Origin: Phycomyces blakesleeanus NRRL 1555(-) | Lineage: Eukaryota > Mucoromycota > Mucoromycetes > Mucorales > Phycomycetaceae | Reading direction: 5' to 3' | DNA: 64,000 nucleotides | NCBI RefSeq assembly: GCF_001638985.1 | Contig: NW_017265155.1 | Coordinates: forward strand, 496,001 to 560,000 | In this document: positions 44,986-59,819 of the stretch, in pieces | Layout of the letters: each line of letters starts with the position of its first letter | Numbering within the stretch: the first letter of the stretch is position 1 | Program-made: the position numbers and the translations under genes | The notes under the pieces: model-generated | Databases searched by the model: none | Told to the model about the DNA's origin: nothing | Seen by the model: only the letters and a program-made list of their open reading frames with translations

Positions 44986-47900
44986 ATTTGCCAGAAAGTA
45001 CGACCATATGATGGATAGGGGTTCAAGCGGGGATTGTCCCATCATTAGTCAAAGTATTCTAGGATTTTTTAAACATGTATAAAACGAGGGTCTTTCTTTC
45101 TATTATAGCACAAGCGAACCAACGTTTGGTTAGAATTCTAACATAATAAATACACTTTAATCAACTAAAGAGGATCGAAATAATTATGTCAAAGTCAAGT
45201 ATTACAATCCTTTACTTTCTTCTTATGTATGTAAAAGATAGTCATATGGACATAAAGAGAACATGGGTCTCTAAGAATTATCCAAAAAAAAAAAGATATG
45301 TAGTCAAGTAAACTATTGTGCAATACTTTAGAAACCATATTATTGAGTAGCCTCCAATTAACTTGGATACCACACACACACACACACACACAAATATCAT
45401 ATAACCCTTGTTGTACCATTGTATTAGAGTTGTTTATAGTAAAAGAAATCAAACGTATATTGTTTTTGTTTTTGTTTGGATAAGTAATTGTTTACCGAGA
45501 TCACTTTGTTTATTTGGGATATGGAGAGAATTTTCAAATGAATACGGTCAAAAAGGCTCATAGATTAGGACCAATACAGCACGAAAGATGATACAATGGC
45601 AATCATAAAATGAGGTAATGATGCATTTGATACATTCGGTTCGGTTTGACAATTCAAATGAGATTGAAGCAACTGTTTCAAATGATTTTTTTTTGTAATT
45701 AAAGATTTTATAGATTCAATCCCTTGATGAGGTATTGATGATTAGAGTATGAAACAAAAAAAAAAGAATCAGCAAAATATTGGCAGTTCAATTGATTTTT
45801 TTTTTGCGTGCTTGACCAAAAAAAAAAAGTAAATACCATCAATAGCTCTTATACATAGAGATGTTTACTCTGTGATATTAATTGAAGTGGTTGTTAAACA
45901 TTCACTCAAAAGTATGATTAAGATTCCTCAGGCTGTAAAATAAGTCTTTACAAATACTTTGGTCGCTCTGAAAGCTTAGCACTGAGTATACGTAGTTCAA
46001 GCCTGATCCTTTAAGCTTAATATTTACATTCATAAATTTGGGTTTCTGTATAGCAAATACAAGGTAGGTATAAGAAATACAAATGTATAAAACAAAAAGA
46101 TGAAATTCAGTAAGGATCTATATTATGATGGGGAATTATAGTATTTATCCGTTTCAACTAAGAACTTGAGCTATCAAACAATTAGAGAATCGTCAACAAT
46201 CATTTTTATCTCAACTTTTATGTCAAATTAAACATTTTAGTTACAAGTAGTACCCCCAACAGCTCAATTTAGTTTATTTTACGAAAAATTTACGGTCCTA
46301 AATTTTATCTCTCTGCTAAATTTGACAGGGATTTAAAAGTTTTAACTGAAAACGCTCTCAAAATCTATTTCAAAAAAAATTGAACTGTTGGGTGAAGTAG
46401 CTTTTTTCTTTGCTAACTTGACGGTGTTTGGTTTTACGAAAGATAAAATATAGCTGACTGTTGGAGATGCTCTTGACATAGCTACCTCGTCTATGAGCTT
46501 GAAACTTGGACTACAAAATATTTAAAGTATAATTTTGCGTTTTTTTTTCTTGATGTCATCAAATTCATTCGCATATAAATCATGCTCATAGTATCAAGCC
46601 AGAGAAAACAATCCAAAAGAGGTGCTTTTATTTTACTATAGAATCTTTTGATACAATCGAATTACAAGATAGTGCCAATATTGAAGAATTTGAGGGAACA
46701 GAAGAAGTAATAATAATAATAATAATAATATAGATATGGTTTCTACTGACCACCAAGGAATATCAAGTCTTCATTTTTCTTTCATTTATTAATTTTAATA
46801 TTACAAATTAACAGAAACACAAGTGTGACCCACAGACAACCATTGTAAATAGCTAACACTTTATTAAGTATCTTTAGTTTTATCATTATATTAAAATACC
46901 TTTAATTTAGCGCATATGTATATATTGAATTAATTAAGTAATAAGATCTTACGGGTGGGCCTAGACCGCTCAAGATGATATGCATAGATAAACTTAAAAG
47001 TACGTTTTTTTTAAAAAAAAAAAGTTTCAAAATAGTAAAGTAAATGAGTTTGTTTCAATTTATTTATCTATAATAAAAAATAAAAACAAGCTCCATTTTA
47101 AAGAAATATATGTATATATATATAAAATAGGCCATTTTTCTCGCACCAAATGCTTGTAATTGTAGTATATATCTCTCTGTAGCTTAATCACCAAGAGCAT
47201 TAGGAGCCTTTGTTTTCTATTAGTCTATCGTATCGTCTAAATAAAAGAATTCCATACTAATATTTACCCTTTTTTTTCTTGTTTGTAAATGCAGTAGGAA
47301 TACAATGATGATCTAAATAAAGATTTTTTTTATCATTTAAAGCTGATGCATTTGAATATGTAAAATTAACATCAATCTCTTGAATTCTACTATGCGCATA
47401 ATTGTTTTTGACAGTCGATTCAATTAAGTAGACAGATAAGATGATTGGGCTTTGTAGAAATTATATATATATATATATATATTTGTCCAATTCGCAATGG
47501 ATTAATCAATAATACAGGATTATTTTATTGCTGTATAATAAGATTTATTGAAGCTACAGAATGCTTGGGCACATAATTTTCTAAGCATTAAACTTATTGA
47601 ATTCTTCCAAACTCTAAGTCCTGACTGGGCCATTCCTCACAAAGTAAACATTCTTTGTAAAAAAATAAAAAAAATAAAAATAAAATTGAGCAATTTTGAG
47701 TACTCTCTTGAAGTTTGCTTATTATTATTTTATATTATACATAGTATCGTATGGTTTGACGGGATTGAGAGAATAACTGACGAGTGTATTGCGTTGTTCT
47801 ATAGATTCTTTCTAGAAACGATCAAATAATAATAATAATAATAATAATAAACAAAAAAAAAATCCTCCATTTATTTGGATGAAAGTTGTCTCCATAGATA

Positions 47901-48537
47901 CAACAAAGCTTAAAAAGATTAGATTAATTAAAGAAAGTTGATCAAACAAGCCAAGAAAAAGGGCTTTACTATTATTCATACAATTTTGGTTTCTCAGACC
48001 ATGGACTTTGGGTGAAAAACTATATATATATATATATTATTACGATCAATTCTGGTATTTTTCTTTTCTTTTCTATTAAAACACCGAGTTGGATATTTCC
48101 ATATGTTGTTGCTGGAAACGTCAATTAATATACACACAAGTATAGATTATTGATAGTTGTGATTACTTGACGGTGGATTGGTATTGTTTTCTAAAGTAAT
48201 TTCTTTCTCTCTATTTTAAAAAATTGCCATGGCAATTGTAGTAAAATAAAGAGGTCTTGAGTACTCAATATAACAATTACCAATGATAGAATATTTATCG
48301 GCCCCAAAACAAAAAACAAAAAAGAATGGTTTTTAAAACAAAAGTTGTAAGAATTGTGTATCCAAACTCAAGATATGCCTTATTGTACAATATTGATAGT
48401 TACTACCAGTAAGCTTGTATGTGTAGAGTTTAAACTCTTTTGGAATGCTCGTATTAATTTTAATGCGTTTTAGACAGATAGATGTACTAATCAGACAGAT
48501 GCTTCAAATGAAATATTATTGGTGAAAGGTCGTCGTA
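44986..48537. other. 3.5 kb intergenic region
   Basis: No gene is supported. It contains a CA repeat (45371-45392), ATA repeats (46709-46731), T8A11 (47005-47023), AT runs and an AATAAT repeat (about 47826-47850). A 93-codon open frame at 47548-47829 shows no family features. Confidence 0.5.
48222..48237. promoter_or_regulatory. Palindrome AATTGCCATGGCAATT, X-box-like
   Basis: A perfect 16-base palindrome whose core matches the RFX X-box pattern (TTGCCATGGCAA). It lies about 300 bases downstream of the C2H2 gene, with no gene start nearby. A second partial ATGGCAACCATTG lies near 49461, 5' of the C2H2 gene. Confidence 0.35.
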
Positions 48538-49221
<684 letters not shown>

Positions 49222-52200
49222 TTACTTTTTGCTTTCTTTTTTAATCAATAAAAAAGACAGGCACATATAGAAATAGAAGATAATAGGAGGGATAAATGCT
49301 CCTTTTTGGACGTAATACCAAAGGACAAGGAGAATAAGATAAAGATAAAGAAAGAGAAGAAAGAGAGAGAGAGAATATATATATATAAATATATTTGGTT
49401 TTGAAAGAAACAAATACATATATGTATACGTAAAGGTTATTTAAATAAATAAAAATTTCATGGCAACCATTGTCTGGTCTAAATTTATAAACAGCGCATT
49501 TTTTGATGAATCACGGGGCAGTGTCTACTTGGAAGCAGAACCTTAATGTGTATTAAACAGTATAAATATATATATAGTATGAGTTGAGTGTGGCAAACGT
49601 GTGTAACCGATTCTGAAATGACATCTTCATACACTACCTTTCTTTACTCTCTTTGGTCCGTTTTGAGCCCAAAGACGGTCTATTCGAACCTTCAGTCCAA
49701 GTTCCTTAGACAAATTAACTCATAGTAGCTTTGATTATCATTCACACTATAGTCTTTATACATAATCTAAGAAAAAAAAAACCTCGTTCTGTATAACAGA
49801 CACATCACCATACACAGAACTGAGTGACGTCCGCGGAGACCAAAAGAAAATCAAGAAAAAATAATAATAATCAAAAAGAGTGTAATGAGCGCGCTTAATG
49901 ACAGGATAATCCTCTACTTTCTTTTTTTTTCTTTTTTGATGCTCGAGAATTACAAGCCAACCAATGATAATCAGGTACATTCTTTTTTAGCTGCTGTATA
50001 TCAGCACGGATCCATTTTCTGCCCCAAACGGTAATACTTCTTTTTTTTTCTCTTTGCTGGTTCTGTTCGGCTCTTTGAATTGAGTTCATTATCAAGAATG
50101 AAAATAAACCAATTGTTTTGTCCCGATCACAATTAGAAGAAATGGAACTTGAGGGTTTGAAACTACACCATTAAAACCATTTGAATTGGCAGGGTCGACC
50201 TTTTTTTTTTCTCTCTCTTTATTGTTGCTGTTCTTGTTATTGCAAGAATACCTGAGGATCTTTACAAGCCTATAACATTCGGGCACTGGCGGGTTCGTGC
50301 GCTGTATTTTTATTTTTATTTTATTTTATTTATATTCAACCTCCCCCAATAAAAATTAAATATTTAATTTTATTGCTTGAGCCATATAAAGAATGAAGAC
50401 AATGATATTTAACCAGCGTGATGTGTATGTATGATATTCTATTTATTAGATTAACAAACAATTAGTATCTAAAGCAATAAATACTATTCTTCATCTAATC
50501 CTTTTAGTAAATCTCAATCATAGCCATAAGCACGAGCCACATCAAGTGCAGAAAATAAAATAAGAAAAAATAAGAGTCTTTATCAAACATGTTTGATGTT
50601 GACCCAGTCCCTTTGCCCGTAAATCCGGGAATATAATTAATCAATTCTAGAGGCTTCTCATCTTAAATTGTTTTACTATCCTATCTACTGTACAAGGGCC
50701 ATCATTTGTGGGTAGGAGAATGATCTAGTGAAACATATCTAGACTATTTTAAACAACAGGCCGTAACTAATAATCATAATATGGTAATCAAAAGGACCGG
50801 TTATCTTTATTCAGGACGAAGGCTTTACTGGATTTATTAGCTTCAATCATTACCAAAAAAAAATTAAAAAAAAAGGTCGTAACTAAGGATATCAATCATT
50901 TAACAAAAAACCTTACACTAGAACAAGCCAGAAGAAATAAAAAGACCAGCGGAGAACGGTATTCAAATATGCTGTATTTTTAAGAATCTTGAGTAATCAG
51001 GCGTTTGTTGGACGCGTTTGAATATATTTATATAAAGAAGCCTTCTAAAATACATCTCTTGAGAAAATCTAACCCCTAAAAAGTTAGCCCTTTTGCTTGG
51101 CTTTTGCGAATAGTGTAGATCTGATCAATGTGCCAAAAAAAGAAAAGAAAGAATTAAAACTCAATAATAACGAAAGAATACATTAAGTTTTATATTGGTT
51201 GGCTTCAATGCAAAGCACCGAGCGATTGGCTTTTTATACCTGAGAGAAAAAGTTTTGGTATTACAAAAAATAAAAAATAAAGACTAGATAGCTTATTCTA
51301 AGAAGCGTCGTATCACCACCGCAGACTTGGCTATTATTTACTTTCGGAAAAAAATGTTGTGTATCCATAACGTAGACCTAGTGAACCCACCAGATAACAT
51401 GTTTGGTGTAGACAATGATCAAAGCTTGGGTGTGTTTGGAAATTGATGAGTCCACATATCCAAGTGTAGTAAAAAAAGAAAAAAGGGAATAAAAGTGTTC
51501 GTCTTTATCAGCGACCAGCGTGGACACATTTGGAACATAACTAAGCTTCATATAAAACGTTTACAAGGACATTTAGCAAAAATAATGGTCAGGGGTATCT
51601 TCTTCAAACTGACATATAGGGCAGAGGTCAGTTATCCACAAGATTGGTAATAATTTGAAATACAAAGGATCAAGCAGACAGGAAACTCCTTAGGGCTCTT
51701 TACGAAATCGTTTAACTGTCATAAGAAATTCAAAGTTTCCAAAAAATAATAATACGCTACTCGAGAGAGATCAGGATGGTGTATATGTGGGTGAATATGG
51801 CGACGAAAATTAGACGTAAAGGTTGTATACAAAGAGGTAGGTATAATCGGGCATGAGTAAGTTTTTATGCCGAGGTTGATCTACGAAAACGGTGGCAAAC
51901 TGGGAGATACCCAATTGTGCAGTCGATTTTTTTTTCGTAAGAAGGAAGTTCATGATTCGACTTTGGTAACAAAGAACCCTTAGGGAGATATTAAAAAGAC
52001 ATTCTTAATATAAGAAGTTAGTGAGGTTGACAGTATACACCATCCGTATCAGATGACTGCCATTTTGGTTTTCTGTTTCATAAACATATAAATCACGCCA
52101 GTGTGAGTCGATTTATATTGTTCGACTGGTTTCATAATATTCTCTAGGCTTTCTTCATTTGCGCTTTTACCAACGGTCATATACTTACTGGTTGTAGCAT

Positions 52201-52689
52201 CTATATTAACAAAAGAAAATCAGCTTCTTGTAATATGGGCGAATCGTATTGTATATGGTTCACAGTGACTTTTTCTTTTTTGTATTGTTGGATATTAGTA
52301 AAATCGTCAATCTATTGTATCCGTAATACGCCATAATACTGACATACACTACCCGATTAATTAAAATCAGTGCTAAACCGTTGTTTGCACTTTTAGAATG
52401 ATATTTATTGGCTATGAAGGCACGCTAATACGCATTCATATGAGATTTCATATCTGAAGCCGTGATCTCATTCTGAATTTCTGATTTTAAAAGTATTTCC
52501 ATTGCATACTAATGGAGCTCTTGTGATTGCATTCTTCATGTCGGGATGTTTAAGAATGAGTTTACTGATTTGATCAGAACCAGGCCGATTGTTAAATAGT
52601 ACATTATATGCCAATAAGCTTCTTATTCGCATTGAGAAATATTGAAATTCAATTAACTTTTCAACCAAGTGTCATTAAGCCTGAATCGA

Positions 52690-52960
52690 AAAAAAAAGAC
52701 TTTCTTTTTTTTTTATATTAGTATAGACAGTGATCATAGACACGGAATTTGGAAATTAAAAAGGAAGATCGAAAATGTAATATGGTATAATCCCGGTAAG
52801 AGCTCCCGAGGAAGAAGTAAGAGGAAAGGAAGAAAGTCCCGAAAAGTGGGAAAGTGTTGGGTCATTGAGGCAGGGAGAAAGGAGAGTGGGAAATCAGTCC
52901 AAGGAAACGGATCGTAATCGTAGTTTTCGAGTCCCGCAAGCAAATAGAAATTACTAAATA
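52690..52960 (+). pseudogene. Possible second Fanzor/TnpB-like fragment
   Basis: A basic open stretch (SSRGRSKRKGRKSRKVGK, in the frame starting 52669) is followed in another frame by KRIVIVVFESRKQIEITKYK. Mucoralean Fanzor/TnpB-like proteins have a Lys/Arg-rich insert followed by a hydrophobic IVVFG-type strand, so the order fits, but no catalytic motif is visible. This is weak evidence. Confidence 0.2.
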
Positions 52961-54384
52961 CAAAGATCTGTAATGTATCTATAATAAAGCTGGTTTGTTT
53001 TGTAGGAAACACAAGGAGCCAGTGAATGGTATGTAACTTTTTCTACAGATCTGAAGAAGAAGTATTCGTGACTTGCTATTCTTTTTTTTATTCACTCAAG
53101 CTTTTATAATTCAGAAAGCAAATACTAGGTAGCGCAAAAAGAAACATATCTCGTAATCACTTCTTCACAAAGAGATGGGTAAGATCAGGAGTTTCTTGTC
53201 TCTACCAAAAAAGAAGAGTGATATAAAGCAGGTTCAAGCAGAGACCGAGTGAGAAACAGCCGAAAGAAAAACAAAGATATGCTGAAGTATAACTAAAGAA
53301 ACCAGAAAGATTTGAGTGATTAAATGTGACCAAGAGGGGAAGAGAGGAGGAAGGTCTTATCCAAGACCTCAAAGTATAAGTACTTACTTTCTAATTGTCA
53401 TCGTACGTGGTATAGCAATATACTTTTAGAAAGAAGGCTGTGATGAAATGGATCTCTCATTAAAAGGGCTTGCTTCTTTAGTAATGAGAGGTAGAGATAT
53501 GTTAAAGGTGATTTAGATATTAAGATAGGCTTCACATTATCATCACCGTCCCAAGTAAAGAATATGAAAAAGATCCGTGCTTAATAAAACTATAGCATAA
53601 TTGAATACAATAGAAAGTAATAATAGTATAATACGAATAAAATACCCTTTCAAAAAATATCTACTATTAAATGTCAAATTGTCATTATATATTTTCATTA
53701 GAGAAGTTTTTCTCGTTATGCTAAAAAGAGAGCCAAATGAACATACAGTTTACTTTTTCTATAGCAGCCGACAGATATATTTTATTTTCTGTCTAACTTA
53801 CAAAATGAATAAATCATGTTTACTGTAGATTCATAAAAGTTTGTTCTGATTTACATGAAAATTGCATAGATTGACTATCACTATCACTTGGCTGATCATA
53901 ATAAACCACAGGTGAAGTAAAATAGTAATAATAATATGCAAATTGAATTTTATGGTTTGTGCGTCAAACGAAAGAATGAAAGACAGGATTTGGCTTATTT
54001 GATCAACATGAATTGACCAATAAAATTAACGTTATTTGAAATTCTCCAGTGCGCATTGAAATTTTAACTTGCGCAAATTGGTACCGTGAGTAATGTACCT
54101 CCACCACAAAATAGAATAGGGAAACCGTTACTGCAACAAAGCGGGGCCTAATCTTTGTACGAGTCATTAGGTTGGACAGCTAAGTAAATGCAATGATAAA
54201 TAAAATAAAAAATACAAAAGTGATGTACAGAGACTCTTTTGATGCTAGTGATGCTGTAAGAAGAGCTGACACAATAGCAAATTAGAGGTTATAGGAACAA
54301 CCATACTCTTGGACACTCCGAAAATAAACTCTTTAAAGAAGTTGTATTCTGTTTATAAAGCCATATTAAGAATCTAATATCAGA

Positions 54385-54416
<32 letters not shown>

Positions 54417-57400
54417 TTATATAATGATGAACAGGTAGCGTAATATAGAATAAATTAAGATTAAGTGCTTCGATCATAATTGGCCATAGTCGCATGCTTG
54501 CCTTTTTCACCAGCGGACGAATCGGTAACAAAGATTTTTGAAGACTCATCAATCCAAAATGTATAGCTTGGTGCGACTATAACAGATGTCTGTGCTGTAA
54601 CTATGTGGGACCCATTCTCTTTCTTCTTATAATACATTAAAAATGGAGTTTTTTTAAGCTGTAACGCCGAAAATGGTTTATTAAATCAGGCTTATAATCC
54701 TTTAAAGAAAACTTTATAAAAAAGGTGTTGTCTAAACCACCAAAAAATATTAGTTAATATTGTCATTCCCATTTGAAAACCTGATATGTTAGACTCATAA
54801 ATAAATTTACGTCTTCACACATAGTGTATATAAAGCAGAATGTAGCCAATCTAAAATATCTTGTGGCCAAATTAGAGTTCTATAGTTGCTACAATCATAA
54901 TTGGAGTAAAGAACTGTTGCACTGCTATGAACAAATCGGTGGGTTGACCCGGACCGTAGTAAGTGCCAAAGAAGAAACAGACTAAAAATTGTGTACACAG
55001 TAAATACTCCTGGAATTAACAATGTATTTTGAATGATTGTGCACAGTAAGCAAAAACAAAGTAATTATCCAAGTTTATTTGCTTATTCAGTAATAAAGTT
55101 CGAGCATATAAAGAAGTCTTTCGTTCTTTCATTATTCTTCTTATCTTTCTATTAATATACATAATTACAAAAAAAAGTATTGATGGCTAGATTGCTTTTC
55201 TTTTCTTTTTCATATTGACGTGATGTTTAATTAAGTTTGGCACTGGGAAAATAAATAAATAAAAAAAGAAATATCTGGGCTACTAGTAAATTCTTTACTT
55301 GGCAACTTCTTTAATCAGTATGGTTTATACTTTATACTTAAAGGCTTAGTAACATTCACAGGCCGTTGATGCAATGATATATGATGGGTGTTACTATAAT
55401 AGCATCTGGTGATACAAATCAAATTAAGTTTTCCTTCTTTCTTTGGAAAAATTGTTGCTATTGTTAGTATTTGTACTGGAACTGGCAGTGCGAGGGGGTT
55501 TTTTTTTTAATATTTCCAAAATATCATAGAAAGCTTGAAATTATACATAGGTGATAGCTATACGGAATTATTAATGTACCTTATATACTATTATCTGTTG
55601 TGCACAGACGCAAAATATAACATTATGTAAATATATGAAGGTTTATTATGAACAGCTGTCATTCGAAAACGACGCCGTTGTCAGTAGATAGCCACATATT
55701 AGACAGAATAAATGAAGGGGGTTATCTGTCATACTAAAACCCCATTATTTGTTTAGGGACTAATGTTGAATAGGTAGATGTGGAAATTGTTCATTTTTTA
55801 TCTATAAGAACGACACACGGTTAATGAGGCTGAGAGTGTAAATGCAGTAGTCAACAATAACACTAATCAATGCCACCTGGATGTTTAAACAAGCGCAGAA
55901 TTCTTGAAACAGACGTTGAGATGCAGAAAAAACCTGTCTTCAAATACCAAAATTAACTTTAAAGGGTTAATTACCGGACGTCAATACTTCTGACTAAAAT
56001 ACCAAGCAATATATATTTTATGTAAAGTATACAAAGTATCCAGAAAAATAAATAACAAGATTCCAAAAGGAATGTCTCTAGAAATGTATTCATCTTAAAA
56101 TCACATTATTTTCTGTATCTTCCCACAATATCAAGTAAGAAGGAAACATTTAAGCTTATCGTTTAAGGTGTCGATATGACACAGCTTATGCTACGTAATT
56201 ATCAAGAGGTCTCCTGTACCTTTTATTCATCAAGAATTATCATCGAACATCATTCTAATCATTTTGAATATGACTTACCGTAATTGTCAAATTACCCCAG
56301 AAAACAAATCTATAATATTTCTTCTATATTCCTATAAGATTAATCTAATTATGACAGTCGAGTACAATACTTGCAAGGCTTAGGATAATATAAGCGTACT
56401 AATTATCGGCTACGAGTCGTCAATACATTTGGAGAGGAACTGTGGCTCATTGAAACGCTTAAAAGGAAATATATGACCTAAAACATTATATACAATTTTT
56501 TTTTAAAAAAAAGTGGATGAGCAAGTAGTGTAATTTAATGAGCATCAGACTTACTACTGTAACGATACTCTTATCGTTGAAATAGAATTGTAATGGTGGT
56601 AAACAAACCAATTGTTATATTCAGTATTATTGAAATAGTGATTTATTTTGATAAAACCATAATGTCATCTAAAAATAACAGATAACATCAAAACATATAA
56701 CATTGGAGCAGTAAATTAAAATATATTTGTCTGCACCCTTGTTCAAATTCTCTGTATAGTATTTATGAGATATAAACAAGTCCAAAGTCTGGTATTAGAG
56801 ATAAACCTTTTTGAAAGACGAATATCTAATGCACACGCACGCATTTGCTGAGCTTAGCAGTTAGCTGATAACCATCTGGAAAAGATAAATGAGAGAGTAT
56901 CCATGGTCTTTTCCACAGCTTCGCAAATTCATATATAATGGGCTGTGATAGTATAAGAGAACTATAGATGGTATAAATGGAAAGTGGATCTACAGCCATA
57001 TACTAATTCATTTAGATTTTCTTGATTTCTCATCAATCTATATTTATTTTTCAGATTCAATTTTTGTAGTGTATTTCTCACCTTATCGATGATAATACCG
57101 CCTCTATTTTATTTGCCTAATATGTCATGTAAAATTCTAATTGTTGGGGACTTCCAGTAGAAACATCAAGTGTTTCCGAAATAGTGGTTCAAAATATAAA
57201 GAAAAACATAGCTAACACTAGTAGTATGTTGTGTAAAAATTCTACCAAAATAAATTGTGCAGAATATAACAGTTATCGTGTACTCTGAACATTGTACTAA
57301 TAGGAACATATGTACTCGACGTTTTCAATATTTAATAAATAACTTTTGTTGTATATATATTTGCCATCTGGAATACAATAGAAAACACAAAACATTACTG

Positions 57401-59568
57401 AAAAGATCGCTGGTTTTAGGATTGAACTTTGGCCAAGTCGAGTTTCGGTTTCAATAATGCGTGGGTTGTACAAACGATGGCCATAGTGACGATACAGAAA
57501 GATATGTTTCATAGTCTGAGGAAAGTCCTTCTTATTATAAGTCTCGGTACAGCAATCCGATGTCTTTTTTTTTAAAAAAAAAAACAATATTTAACTAACA
57601 CTCTCATCACATGGCTGTGCACCTATTGTATAACCCACAACAGTATCAAACTGGGGATTACTAATGAGAGAGATATTGGTGCATAATTAAGGATATAAGC
57701 ATCATTTACAGCCATTCAATTCCCAAAAGTCTAGGCATTGATAACTCATTGCGCAATATATGTAATGATAATGGATACTTTCATAACATTCATTCTATAA
57801 TCCAGCTGAAATTGCTAAAAGGAATCAATGTCATTATCCTTTCATTTTGCATTGGTTATCAACTTACCGACTCTAGGTTCTTTATAATCATAACAATACG
57901 CCCAATATCACTAAATAAGTTCTTAGCTCACAGTCTTAATTGCGTTGATTTGTCCATTCACACATATAGAATTAGACTGACGATAATTAGGCCAGAACAT
58001 TTATGGATGTGATTAGCACCAAAAAGATCTGGAACCGATTCGCTCAAATTAGTTACAGATACTGCGAGAGTAGTTCTTTGGAAGACTTGGATAATACCTC
58101 CTTTAGCGTGAAGTTTATGTAAGAGGGGATGCAAGCTTAGAGCGACAGAAATATGTCAGTTCTAGGGTTTACACCGAGAGTTGTTTCTTTCGGTGATACC
58201 ACCGGCTTCCATCCAATTTTTGGTTTATGCATCTTTAAAGAAGAATAATAAGACATCAGTAGTGACCCAAATCATTCACAAAATATGTAGTCTTGGGCTA
58301 ATTGGTATTTTACTTAGTTGGATTTGTTTTTTTTTGCCGGTCCTGAGGTTACAGTGACTATGTTGAAAGTAACTGGTATCTATTTCGTCTTCCACGCATC
58401 CTTTGTTACTTTCAATATATTTCTCGTTGATCTGTCATCATTTTTCTATTGTCTTTCACATGTTGCATAGACAAGAGTACTTTTTCTCCCCTCTATAGCT
58501 TGAATATTGTAATTCTCTGCTGCTGAATTGGCTACATACTTTTGAGGTGAGTTAGCCGTCAATAGGGGTAAAAGGTAACCCGCCTTAAGCTTCCCTATTT
58601 TTCTTTAGTGCGTTTCAGAGCATACCTATGACCCCGACACAAGCTCCCCGTAGTTTGTCGTTATCTTTACCAAACATACCAGCACCGAATACAATTAGCA
58701 AGATCTTTTCTTTGCCTTGTTCGCTCTGAAATATGAGTTATATATTATTATGGTCCTCCTAATTGCGTAGTAAATAACCTACATAATATTACTTTTCCAA
58801 CTTGCTTTTTATTGAGAACTCTTATTTTTTTATCCTTACTTTTGGTCTGGCTATTATTCTGGCACAGAATTAATCGACTTCTGAATGAGCTCTAGCAATA
58901 AAAACTAAAGAATGTGACCAAAGAAGTGAACATATATTTTGCATACAATTGACAATTAAAGATCTTGAAATTTTGGATGTTGAAACACATGTTTCAATAT
59001 CTTCTTTTTCTTTTGCTCCTCATTTTTTTTTCAATTGAGCTCGGACGTTGGTGGATCTGATGAGGCTGTGATCTTTCTTCGTATTACATCTTCAGAATTA
59101 AGTGTTACTTGAAACACAGGTTTTCGTCCATAGCCCAAAGTAATTAGAAATTATTTAGAATCGGTTTTTGTGGGATAATTCCTCTAAATACAAGCTGGAA
59201 GTCCTAAAGCACTCCTCACTGATTGACTAGTATGTTTTTCACTAAAAAATAATAACGAAAAAATTGACTGTATAAACATTTGCTTTGACTACAGATCCAT
59301 ATCAACGGTTATCACAATTTATATATATTCCGCAAGATCAATCGAGTTAAAAACCTTAGTAAATCCAACATCCTGGCTTATTTACTTACGCTTAAAAGTA
59401 ACATCACTAAAAATATTTTTTGGTTTAAGCACATACTTATTATACACTTTGAAGAATTGTTTAATAATAATAATAAAAATAATAAAAAGGGAGCATTTTT
59501 GATCCAAATGGGCAAGTTAAATACAAAAAACAGTAATAAATCCAAATGCGTCAAGTAAAGTAGTCTTT

Positions 59569-59819
59569 CATTTGTAAGAAGTTTGCTAGAGCACATTAAG
59601 ATCCACTATTAAAGCACTGTTTTACATTAACTGCTCAAATATTGATCAAACCATCCCATTTCTTCACTCTAGAAAAAACCATTTACTAATGGAAAGTGAG
59701 CTATGTGCACCAAAAAGTCCATTCTGGATACCACTTTTTTCTCAGGACAACATCCGAAAAAAATTGAAAATTTAAGTTTTTTGTCTGCTAAGTAAAGTTG
59801 TGTATAAAGAAAATACATT
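59569..59819 (-). repeat. Dispersed about 250-base repeat, copy B (inverted)
   Basis: Reverse-complement partner of 23199-23451, near-identical over its length apart from a few substitutions and a length change in an A run. The two copies flank about 36 kb of the window in inverted orientation. Confidence 0.85.

Noticed and set aside
47548..47829. 93-codon open frame in an intergenic region
   Set aside because: No family motif; a Lys/Ile-rich stretch reflects AT-rich DNA.
49895..50286. Two overlapping minus-strand open frames
   Set aside because: Lys-rich low-complexity content, no motif and no convincing splice sites.
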